A stretch of 13,833 bases of DNA. Source: Leptospira vanthielii serovar Holland str. Waz Holland = ATCC 700522 (GTDB taxonomy: Bacteria > Spirochaetota > Leptospiria > Leptospirales > Leptospiraceae). The DNA is taken from NCBI RefSeq assembly GCF_000332455.1, contig NZ_AOGY02000005.1, forward strand, positions 1 to 13,833. The letters run 5' to 3'. Below, in pieces: positions 7,762-13,833 of the stretch (position 1 is its first letter; the number at the start of each line of letters is the position of its first letter). Made by a program: the position numbers and the translations under genes. The notes under the pieces are model-generated. The model had not been told where the DNA came from and ran no database searches. It was given only the letters and a program-made list of their open reading frames with translations.

Positions 7762-10700
7762 AATCTGATCAATGCTCTCTCTAACATCTTGATTTTCTAT
7801 AAATCTAGCAAGAGCTTCAACAGTTGGGTTATTATAAAAGAAAGATATAGGAACCCGAATACCAAATATTTCTCGAATTTTCGAAGTGATCCGGATTACT
7901 TTTAAACTATTTGTATTCAATGAAAATAAATTTTGACTACGATCAATACAATTAATTTTCAAAATATCGGCAATTATCTCTAATAATTGCACCTCTATCG
8001 CTCCTTGACCGCTACCCTCTGGCAAAAACTTTTCTAATTCTTGATTTCTGTATAATTTGCTTCGATCGACTTTTCCACTTGCAAGGAGCGGTAAGGATTT
8101 TAATAACACAATAGAATCTGGTATCATATAGCTGGGTATACGATCCCGAAGATATTCACAAATTTCAGCATAATCTATACGGAAATCAGTTCCTAAATAA
8201 GCTACGATTTCTTTATCTAAATCATTCCCGACTTTCTCTATTACAACGTAAACTTCATTAATATTTGCATGTTTTAAAAGCGTATTTTCAATTTCCGACT
8301 TTTCAACCCTATACCCGTTTATCTTATATTGATGGTCTTTCCTCCCAAGGAAAATGGCCTCCCAATTTACTGACCACTTTGCTCTATCGCCAGTTCTATA
8401 TAACTTACCAATATTTGAGTATGTATTCTTACAAAATAACTTATTAGTTAAAGCAGTATCATTTAAATAGCCTCTACCAACACCTCTACCCCCAACCAAT
8501 AAATCTCCTTCTATTTCAGGCGGTAGAAGATTTCCATCATCATCAACAATATACATTTCAGAATATGTCAATGGGGTACCAATTGGAATAACATTCTCCT
8601 TCGTATTTTCAACTTTATGAAAAGATGAAAAAGTAGTATTCTCAGTAGGGCCATATCCATTAACAATTTCTAACTTAGGTGCTAGGCTCTTCACCTTATT
8701 AACATGATAAGGAGATAATATATCACCTCCGACAATAAGTGTATTTAAATTTTCGAAAACTATGGGATTTATTTCTGTGAGTTGATTAAACAATGGAGAT
8801 GATAAATACATTAAATTAATATTCCAGCGAATAATATAATCCGATAAACTTTCAGAATCTAATAAATCAACTTTATCAAGCAGACAAACGCAACCACCAT
8901 TTAATAGTGGACCCCAGATTTCAAAGGTCGAAGCATCAAACTCAATTGCTCCTGTCTGAAGAATAATAGTATTTTCATTTAACTTAACGCAATTTTGATT
9001 CTTAACCAGATGAACGACATTACCATGCTCAATCATCACACCTTTAGGATTACCTGTGGTTCCGGAAGTGAACATTACATAAGCCAAATCATCGCTATTT
9101 AAACTAACTCCAGGCTTTTCATTTTTTTGATCTTGCTCAGCTGAATCAAAATCAATGTAGTTACAATCACTGAGGAGAGTTAAACTTTCTTCAAAATGCC
9201 GAAACTTTCGATCAATCAAAACAAATTCGACCGTACTAGCATCTAAGCAATATTCGATTCTTCTTAAAGGATATGATGGATTTAATGGCATATATGCACC
9301 TCCAGCTTTAATTATCCCTAAGAGAGAAATTAATAAATCTATGGACTTTTCCATTAATAGACCGACTACTGATCCTTTTTTTAGGCCTAAGTTTAACAGA
9401 TGATTTGCGATTGAATTAGATTTTAAATCTAATTCAAGATATGTTAAACTATTACTACCGAATTTTATTGCTACAGAATCAGGACTTCTTTCTACCTGCT
9501 GAGAAAAGTAATCAACAATGCTTTTTTCACTTGATAATGGAAAGAACTTTCTATTTACATTTTTATTAAAAAACATTTTCTCATCATCAGAAATTATTTC
9601 AATCTCAGAAACTAAACCATTCAGCTTATTCACCAGGTTAGTTAGCAAAACAAAAAATCTTGAATATATATACTCGATTCTTTCATGGCTATATATATCA
9701 GTATTGTATTCTATATCCAAAAAAATATCTTCATTGCTGATTTCAAAAATAAAAGATAAATCAAATTTACTAGATCGCGAATAATGACTCGGTAAATTAA
9801 ATTTTTCGAAGGAGACACCGTCTTTAATTCTAGAAGAACCAAAAGTATCTTCCCTTAAAGTTACCAACACATCAAATATCGGAGACTTTTGTAGATTAGT
9901 AACTACTCCTGCCTTCTCAACTAGAATCTCAAAAGGATAATCCTGATTCTCAAATGCATCATGAAGGCATGTGTTAATTTTTTCTATGAGCTCGATGACA
10001 CTGTCATTTCCCGAAAATTGATTACGTAAAACAACGGTATTAACAAAATACCCGATCTGCGATTCCAAATCCTTATTTCCTCTGCCAGCGACTGGTATTC
10101 CTAAACAGATATCAGATTGATTTGTAATTCTATAAATTAGAAGATTTAATGACGAAACCAAAATTGAAAACACAGACTTATTAAGTTTATTTGAAAAATT
10201 CTTAATATCAGACAAACATCTATAACCTAAGCTATATCTCTTTGTCAAACCATTGTAAGTTTTAACCTTCGGCCTTGGATAACTAGGCAATAAATCGGAC
10301 GTTGGCTCGAAATTACTTATTTTTTTTATCCAGTAATTTTCCTCCTTTTCAAACTTATCACTCAACAACCGACTTCTTTGCCATTCAGAAAAATCACTAT
10401 ATTGAAAAAAACCAATGTTAGATTCATCTAAACTTGTATCTTCTGAATAAAAGTTCAATATCAAGTCGAATAAAACTTCTGCTGACCAACCATCAAATAT
10501 TATATGATGAATATTAAAACATAATATGTAACTATCACCTTCAACTTCGAACAAACGAATGTGATAAATATCTGGAGATGTTATATTCAATGGTAAAGAA
10601 AAAAAATCTTCCATAGAAGATTCTAATTCGACATAACTAACCTTAGTAATTGGCAAAGAAATCGTACGATTAGCTTTGACAAATTGTTTAGGAACACCAC

Positions 10701-13641
10701 TGTCTTCAATTATAACAGTTCTGAGAATTTCAAACTTATCTATTATTTTGTTTATTGTCTTTTCAAGTTTTTCGACATTTAAATTACTTGAAATTTTTAG
10801 TGCGAGAGGAATCGAATAAGAGTTTCCAACATCAAATTGCTCTAACACCCAAAGCCGATATTGCGACAAAGATAAATCATAGAATTCTTTCTTCTCTGCC
10901 TTGGTTAACTCACCTACCTTTGATTTATCTTTATAAGATTCCAGTAAAAATGCAACGTTCTCAATTGTTTGACATTGATATAAGTCCCGAATTGATACCT
11001 TGGCACCAAACTCTTTATTCATTCTATTGACAATCTTTATTGCCTTAAGACTATGCCCACCTATATCAAGAAATCTATCTTTTATTGAAATTTTATTAGT
11101 CCCGATAACCTCCTTCCATATTGTCAATATTCTAAGCTGTTTATCTGTTAATTGATTTTCAGCTTCAACGGAGTCTTCATCAATTTCAATACTAAGCGAC
11201 TTGCGGATTCTTTGCAATTCTCGCCTATCAACCTTTCCTGATATACTTAGAGGGACTTTCTCAATCCTAATCAACTTACTCGGAATCATATATTCCGGTA
11301 ATTTAGCGCGAATCTGGTTATTAAATTCGCCTTCGTCTATTTCAATACTGGACTTATAATAGCAAAAAATATCTTTGCTTAGTTCGCCTTCTGCTGTAAC
11401 AACGCATTCATCTATTTCAGGAAAACTATTTATAGAGTGCTCAATTTCAAGTAACTCGACTCTAATCCCCCTAATCTTTACTTGATCATCCTTCCTTCCG
11501 ATGTAATTGATAAATCCATTTTTATCTATCTTTGCAAAATCGCCTGTTTTATATAATCTTTCATTTTCAATAAATGGATTTATAATAAATTTTTCATTTG
11601 TTAAAGTTAAATTATTGATATATCCTCTCGCTAATTGAACACCACCGATATATAATTCCCCGATTACATCAACAGGTTGAAGATTTAGGTGACGATCCAT
11701 AATATATATTGTCGTATTTGCTACCGGAGATCCTATCGGAATAAACTCATATTCGTTATTCATTGGAAGGCAGTCATAGTAAATTACATCTACAGCTGCT
11801 TCGGTAGGACCATATAAATTATGTAATGTTGCCCCAGTCTTGTTGTTAACAATAGCATTGAATTCATTTACGAGTTTCGGATATAGAGCTTCCCCACTTG
11901 CAAAGCAATACCGCAAATCTTTTAAACTAGTATTTATTAAATCCAAATCATCTTTACCAAATTCCAAGAATAAATTCAGCATACTCGGAACAAAATGGAT
12001 TACAGAAATTTTATTCTCTTTAATCGATTCATAAATTAATTTCGGATCTTTATGTCCACCTGGCTCAAGCACCACTAGTTTTGCACCAGAAAATAAGCTC
12101 CAAAACAACTCCCAAACAGATACGTCAAAAGTATATGGAGTTTTTTGTAACAAAGTATCCGTTAAATCCAATGGATATTTTGCATTCATCCATTCTAATC
12201 TATTTACAATAGCTTGATGCTCAATCATCACCCCTTTCGGATTTCCAGTTGAGCCTGAAGTATAGATAACATAAGCTAAATTGTTTGAACTACATAATAA
12301 CTTTGAATTTGTATGATTGAAATTTTGGAAAAAATTTAAATTGTCAATTGCAATAATATTTTTATAATCTTGAAAGATTTCAGTTTTTAACGTTTGTTGT
12401 GAAACGATCAAAACTTTACAATTAGATTCTTTCAGAATATGCTCGATTCTAGAAACAGGCAATTCAGAATCAATCGGCAAATATGCGGCTCCAGCTCTAA
12501 TGATTCCATAAATAGTAAGAACCATTAAGTCACTCCTATCCATCATAACACCGACAATATCTTCCGAACCTACGGAATGCTCTAAATACAAGTAATTAGC
12601 AATTCTATTTGACCATTCTGAGATTTGACTAAACGAGTATTGCCTATCCCGAAAAACTAAACCAACGTTATCACCAAATCTTTCCGAACTCTTGTCAATA
12701 TAATGAGATAAAGTCGGTAGGGAATCATATGAAACAATATCCTCATTAAATCGATACGGTGAACTCTCTAACTGAGTATTGACAAGACTAAACGTATTTA
12801 CAGGAGACTCAGTATCATCAGAAAAAGTATTTAATAAAAACAGGAAGTAATTCTTAATTCTTTCAAAATTGTTTGAGGATATGTTCGAAACTTTACTAGA
12901 AAAAATAATTTTAATTTTATCTTGTTCAGGAATTACATAAACAACAACATCCATATCCGTCTTTTGAATCATCCGAATACTTTCAAAGTCAATTAGTCCA
13001 TTCTTTGATTCTTTACTACCAGTAGGATAATTTTCAATTACCCAGACATGATTAAAAAGTTGACTTATTCCTGATGGGTTCATTTCAGATAATGCAATAG
13101 TCGAATTTGAATTATGATTGACGATTTCTGAATTCAATTTTGAAGCGATTGTTTTAAAAGAATCGTAATTTGATATTTTCACTCTCAATGGTACCGTATT
13201 AACAAATACCCCTACCATTGATTCAATTCCCTTAACTTCAGGAGGACGCCCAGAAACCATTACGCCAAAAACATTATCATCCTTATCATTTAGCTTACTT
13301 AGTAATATTCCCCAATTACTATACAAAAAGACGCCCCAAGTTATTCCCATTTTGACCGAAGCCGTTTTAATTTTTTTCATTAGAACACTGTCAATAACCA
13401 TCGAATAAGATTTTCTTTCAGTCTCATCATTCAAACCTAATCCATCATTTAAAAACGGGAACGCAGATAAGCTATCATAATGCAATAAATAGTTAGACCA
13501 ATACTGTAACTCGGCTTCCTTATCTTTACTAATCAACCATTTCATGTATTCGGGAAACTGAGGCTTATTACTATGAAGAGAATTCAAATTTAACTTACTC
13601 AATACTAATTCTTCGATAACCTCTTGTATTACATTGGACAT
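3895..13641 (-). CDS. Three-module nonribosomal peptide synthetase with terminal thioesterase, truncated inside its first C domain
   Basis: This cytoplasmic megasynthetase of 3248 residues links amino acids as thioesters and releases the chain. Domains in order: partial condensation C1 (1-300), A1 (308-830), T1 (Ser864), C2 (about 915-1365, HHIIFDG at 1045-1051), A2 (1370-1870), T2 (Ser1912), C3 (1965-2415, HHIIFDG from 2094), A3 (2420-2925), T3 (Ser2966) and TE (about 3030-3245; Ser3098 in AYSAGG, Asp3125, His3221). No epimerase, methyltransferase or ketoreductase was seen. All three A domains keep the nucleotide-binding TSGxTGxPKG loop and the A10 lysine (SGKVDR or TGKLDR). C1 lacks its first half including HHxxxDG, and its surviving part starts a few residues beyond it, at the border of the right-hand IS. 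The rest is open with no stop. The ATG has an AGGAA box at 13652-13648 that seems to come from the IS side. It heads an operon with CPBP and phosphopantetheinyl transferase genes. Confidence 0.95.
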   Translation of the reverse strand: MSNVIQEVIEELVLSKLNLNSLHSNKPQFPEYMKWLISKDKEAELQYWSNYLLHYDSLSAFPFLNDGLGLNDETERKSYSMVIDSVLMKKIKTASVKMGITWGVFLYSNWGILLSKLNDKDDNVFGVMVSGRPPEVKGIESMVGVFVNTVPLRVKISNYDSFKTIASKLNSEIVNHNSNSTIALSEMNPSGISQLFNHVWVIENYPTGSKESKNGLIDFESIRMIQKTDMDVVVYVIPEQDKIKIIFSSKVSNISSNNFERIKNYFLFLLNTFSDDTESPVNTFSLVNTQLESSPYRFNEDIVSYDSLPTLSHYIDKSSERFGDNVGLVFRDRQYSFSQISEWSNRIANYLYLEHSVGSEDIVGVMMDRSDLMVLTIYGIIRAGAAYLPIDSELPVSRIEHILKESNCKVLIVSQQTLKTEIFQDYKNIIAIDNLNFFQNFNHTNSKLLCSSNNLAYVIYTSGSTGNPKGVMIEHQAIVNRLEWMNAKYPLDLTDTLLQKTPYTFDVSVWELFWSLFSGAKLVVLEPGGHKDPKLIYESIKENKISVIHFVPSMLNLFLEFGKDDLDLINTSLKDLRYCFASGEALYPKLVNEFNAIVNNKTGATLHNLYGPTEAAVDVIYYDCLPMNNEYEFIPIGSPVANTTIYIMDRHLNLQPVDVIGELYIGGVQLARGYINNLTLTNEKFIINPFIENERLYKTGDFAKIDKNGFINYIGRKDDQVKIRGIRVELLEIEHSINSFPEIDECVVTAEGELSKDIFCYYKSSIEIDEGEFNNQIRAKLPEYMIPSKLIRIEKVPLSISGKVDRRELQRIRKSLSIEIDEDSVEAENQLTDKQLRILTIWKEVIGTNKISIKDRFLDIGGHSLKAIKIVNRMNKEFGAKVSIRDLYQCQTIENVAFLLESYKDKSKVGELTKAEKKEFYDLSLSQYRLWVLEQFDVGNSYSIPLALKISSNLNVEKLEKTINKIIDKFEILRTVIIEDSGVPKQFVKANRTISLPITKVSYVELESSMEDFFSLPLNITSPDIYHIRLFEVEGDSYILCFNIHHIIFDGWSAEVLFDLILNFYSEDTSLDESNIGFFQYSDFSEWQRSRLLSDKFEKEENYWIKKISNFEPTSDLLPSYPRPKVKTYNGLTKRYSLGYRCLSDIKNFSNKLNKSVFSILVSSLNLLIYRITNQSDICLGIPVAGRGNKDLESQIGYFVNTVVLRNQFSGNDSVIELIEKINTCLHDAFENQDYPFEILVEKAGVVTNLQKSPIFDVLVTLREDTFGSSRIKDGVSFEKFNLPSHYSRSSKFDLSFIFEISNEDIFLDIEYNTDIYSHERIEYIYSRFFVLLTNLVNKLNGLVSEIEIISDDEKMFFNKNVNRKFFPLSSEKSIVDYFSQQVERSPDSVAIKFGSNSLTYLELDLKSNSIANHLLNLGLKKGSVVGLLMEKSIDLLISLLGIIKAGGAYMPLNPSYPLRRIEYCLDASTVEFVLIDRKFRHFEESLTLLSDCNYIDFDSAEQDQKNEKPGVSLNSDDLAYVMFTSGTTGNPKGVMIEHGNVVHLVKNQNCVKLNENTIILQTGAIEFDASTFEIWGPLLNGGCVCLLDKVDLLDSESLSDYIIRWNINLMYLSSPLFNQLTEINPIVFENLNTLIVGGDILSPYHVNKVKSLAPKLEIVNGYGPTENTTFSSFHKVENTKENVIPIGTPLTYSEMYIVDDDGNLLPPEIEGDLLVGGRGVGRGYLNDTALTNKLFCKNTYSNIGKLYRTGDRAKWSVNWEAIFLGRKDHQYKINGYRVEKSEIENTLLKHANINEVYVVIEKVGNDLDKEIVAYLGTDFRIDYAEICEYLRDRIPSYMIPDSIVLLKSLPLLASGKVDRSKLYRNQELEKFLPEGSGQGAIEVQLLEIIADILKINCIDRSQNLFSLNTNSLKVIRITSKIREIFGIRVPISFFYNNPTVEALARFIENQDVRESIDQIIPSKFTEYLDLSRSQYRIWLAEQFGNGPLYNIPGLIVFNGSVSCKKLEHAYSNIIEKYEILRTIFPLLEKKPMQFIQNKDFYSFKKINFVNEAQLEQYLGSAVDIPFNLEIGPLIKAEFLTCNQGKTALFINVHHIIFDGWSVNVFLRDLIRGYNSEVGNEYFETSPILQYRDFTIWQFDQFSKKEFQSAKEYWINKLDGVLHNNAYFLEKPRPNIRSNKGITKRYEIENKHSHLLDSYVNESNLTLFMILLASLKVLIYKYSGVEDVIVGSPIAGRENLQLEEQIGFYVNLLVLRDEIRGEMTVNDLLLKVKKTVVDAIENQIFPFDFFQEELNIVNDPGTTPLFSVMLALQNFEIPKINLSDGVELEYQELKTKTSKYDISFLFSYSNSSLVLDLEYNSNLFSQNYIDRLFKHFQIVCQKIISSSSLEIKNINIVIEEEKENVLGELRGLEKKHNFENENLVSMFEKRVSESPNDPAVYWNGGMMTYSELNNEANKVANYLISNVDSVKGSLVALIFDRSQKMLIAILGVLKTGAAYLPISPDDPKLRRDEILEQSQCSTIIFDKLNFSNIDIRLNCIEFDSIKSIDVTNPTIDIKSSDLAYVIYTSGSTGKPKGVMIEHASVLNRICWDIEYFNHTSSDRFLLKTPYFFDVSIRELFVWFAAGSTVAILDSNLHKSPEQIFEAVEKYQITSINFVPSMFAQFLEYLLSLPLEKRKSIYSLKSIHCSGEILAPHLVTKFNDLIGENSLIKLYNQYGPTETTVEVTCFDCSETHSGYSVPIGKPTDNVSLYILDNDLNILPRGLFGELYIGGSQVARGYLNSIDLTDDRFIKNPFGEGDRIYKTGDICKLLDDGNVEFHSRSDNQVKLRGFRIELLEVEAVLLEFPGIKNIAVCVGGNDKEILVAYYVAEEDIDTGKLIYFLKSRLPEYMIPHLFKKISNLPIGKTGKLDRNSLPKLSNNDFQSQVKYVEGSNPFEKQILKIWEQILSSERVGMNDNFFALGGHSLKALILSRSIFEHCNIKIEASFIYEYPVAHLFMDALKLKGSAQNIHSMLELSSLNDIIFKDESILSNGKKGLIFYFPSIVGIPVDVLHAIPYLKEYTIISFPFFSHKNRINMYIEKVERYSNGKPLVFLAYSAGGTLAYEVIVEMEKRSSDTHQLILLDSVLSDDTNFQKISSGLFQVGGEFPISLTDKPQFEIDGHLKDRFIDYKDYFLSTRVQTQINWKIHHIRSTEAKVELNYSWKSVTSGEYSEMQGFGTHNEMFNSDFAMQNSEIIKKILEGFFHHE
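7762..10911 (-). other. NRPS module 2: C, A (valine-like code), atypical T
   Basis: C2 has an intact HHIIFDG motif and VNT region. The A2 code read against GrsA is D1569, A1570, F1573, then Y, I, G, G, T, F, K (DAFYIGGTFK). It is one change from the common valine code DAFWIGGTFK, so valine or a similar aliphatic residue is the best guess. Core A8 reads KINGYRVEKSEIE rather than the usual KIRGFRIELGEIE. The carrier site reads SLNTNSLK instead of LGGHSLK: Ser1912 is kept but both glycines are replaced (Asn1909, Thr1910). Confidence 0.75.
10912..13641 (-). other. NRPS module 1: partial C, A (serine code), T
   Basis: The C remnant resembles the second half of condensation domains (FPEYMKWL, then VSGRPPEV and VGVFVNTVPLRV) and should not catalyse condensation. 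Aligning the A4-A5 region to GrsA gives D506, V507, W510, then H, F, S, L, V, D and the A10 lysine: DVWHFSLVDK. From memory this is the EntF serine code, so L-serine is predicted with good confidence. The binding pocket is complete and T1 has a normal DIGGHSL site (Ser864). With a dead C1, this module could act only as an A-T starter unless an upstream protein supplies condensation. Confidence 0.85.
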
Positions 13642-13647
13642 ATGAAG

Positions 13648-13663
13648 TTCCTAACGCATTATA
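13648..13663 (-). promoter_or_regulatory. Possible outward promoter -10 box and ribosome-binding site for the truncated NRPS
   Basis: On the minus strand a perfect TATAAT (13663-13658) precedes AGGAA (13652-13648), which lies six bases before the NRPS ATG at 13641. No convincing -35 at normal spacing was found; the nearest candidate is TTGTTG with a 14-base spacer. If TATAAT is a true -10, transcription would start close to the AGGAA box and might leave it incomplete. Both signals seem to lie within the terminal sequence of the adjacent IS. Confidence 0.4.
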
Positions 13664-13702
13664 TACTCGACAATAGGCAACAAACGACTACAAGAGGTTG
13701 CC

Positions 13703-13833
13703 ATGAAGCGGAGAAAACAATACACCACAGAGTTTAAGAGAGAATCGGTTCAATATTTAATATCAAGTGGGAAATCCCAGAATATGGTATGCCAAGAACT
13801 AGGGCTCCCCAATGGGATACTAGGCAGATGGAA
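13703..13833 (+). CDS. IS3-type transposase OrfA, N-terminal part (runs off the window)
   Basis: The first 43 residues start MKRRKQYTTEFKRESVQYL and continue to GKSQNMVCQELGLPNGILGRW. This is the HTH_Tnp_1 pattern of IS3-family OrfA: a basic start, TxEFKxExV, then a helix-turn-helix ending in a GRW tryptophan. It would bind the IS ends and partner a downstream OrfB. A GAGG box (13694-13697) lies five bases before the ATG. The gene is divergent from the NRPS, with only 61 bases between the start codons. The frame is open to the last base; integrity beyond cannot be judged. Confidence 0.85.
   Translation, partial: MKRRKQYTTEFKRESVQYLISSGKSQNMVCQELGLPNGILGRW

Larger units (their letters stand above)
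13643..13833 (+). mobile_element. Start of a second, different IS3-type insertion sequence (cut by window end)
   Basis: Homology of the NRPS to condensation domains begins within a few residues of its ATG, so the junction with foreign DNA must lie close to 13641. The sequence from 13643 begins TG, as many IS3-family ends do (TGAAGTTCCTAACGC), and 60 bases later an OrfA-type gene starts. Its OrfA differs clearly from that of the left-hand element, so the two are not copies of one IS. The far end is outside the window, so the terminal repeat cannot be confirmed. Confidence 0.6.

Noticed and set aside
4734..12034. Several plus-strand open frames of 60-91 codons inside the NRPS, and others opposite the CPBP and transferase genes
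   Set aside because: They are antisense shadows of well-supported coding sequence, with no recognisable domains or ribosome-binding sites worth reporting.
3895..13641. Epimerisation or other tailoring domain in the NRPS
   Set aside because: Both complete HHxxxDG-containing domains (C2, C3) lie between a T and an A domain, as condensation domains do; no extra domain follows any T domain before the thioesterase.
61..13833. NRPS operon as a composite transposon bounded by two copies of one IS
   Set aside because: The two OrfA proteins are clearly different (MEKQVRERRTFKADD versus MKRRKQYTTEFKRES) and no shared terminal repeat was seen, so the flanking elements are unrelated copies.
1..13833. 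CRISPR array, tRNA or rRNA genes
   Set aside because: No regularly spaced identical repeats and no cloverleaf or rRNA-like segments were seen on either strand.

Overview
This is an AT-rich window (roughly one third G+C by eye). It is dominated by one minus-strand operon carrying a large nonribosomal peptide synthetase (NRPS), and both ends carry IS3-family insertion sequences. Gene style (small XRE regulator, bPH_2 membrane protein, IS3 elements, low G+C) would suit a Gram-negative such as a Leptospira-type spirochaete. That is an impression only; nothing here fixes the taxon.

Left region (1-1470): an IS3-family element of about 1.4 kb with matching imperfect terminal inverted repeats at 61-104 and 1418-1461. 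OrfA is followed by OrfB in the -1 frame across an A7 slippery run, the normal IS3 arrangement. OrfB keeps all three DDE residues but has a one-base frameshift near 281-293, so this copy is probably dead. The element interrupts a bPH_2-domain membrane protein gene (remnant 1434-1733). The rest of that gene is not seen on the far side and no target duplication is evident.

Regulatory region (1746-2425): a small XRE-type repressor gene on the plus strand is divergent from the bPH_2 remnant. Three copies of a 14-bp imperfect palindrome (about CACGAAATTnCGTG) lie in the 90 bp between them and look like its operators. A gene-free gap of about 370 bp between convergent genes holds one 9-bp-stem inverted repeat.

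Biosynthetic operon (13641 to 2426, minus strand): a 3248-residue NRPS, a CPBP-family (CAAX protease/bacteriocin-immunity) membrane protein overlapping it by 8 bp, and an Sfp-type 4'-phosphopantetheinyl transferase 13 bp further on. The synthetase reads (partial C)-A-T-C-A-T-C-A-T-TE. The specificity code read by alignment to GrsA points to serine for module 1, a valine-like aliphatic residue for module 2, and an unassigned, polar-looking residue for module 3. The transferase would arm the T domains and the TE would release the peptide. The CPBP protein could serve immunity, processing or an unrelated membrane role.

Right edge (13643 to end): the start of a second, different IS3-type element (OrfA start only). 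The NRPS begins just after where the first C domain's HHxxxDG motif should be, exactly beside this element. The IS therefore appears to have cut the synthetase inside its first C domain, and the IS end carries a ribosome-binding site and a TATAAT box that could restart expression of the remainder. The main observations are this truncated but otherwise open assembly line, its odd second carrier site, and the unassigned third adenylation code.
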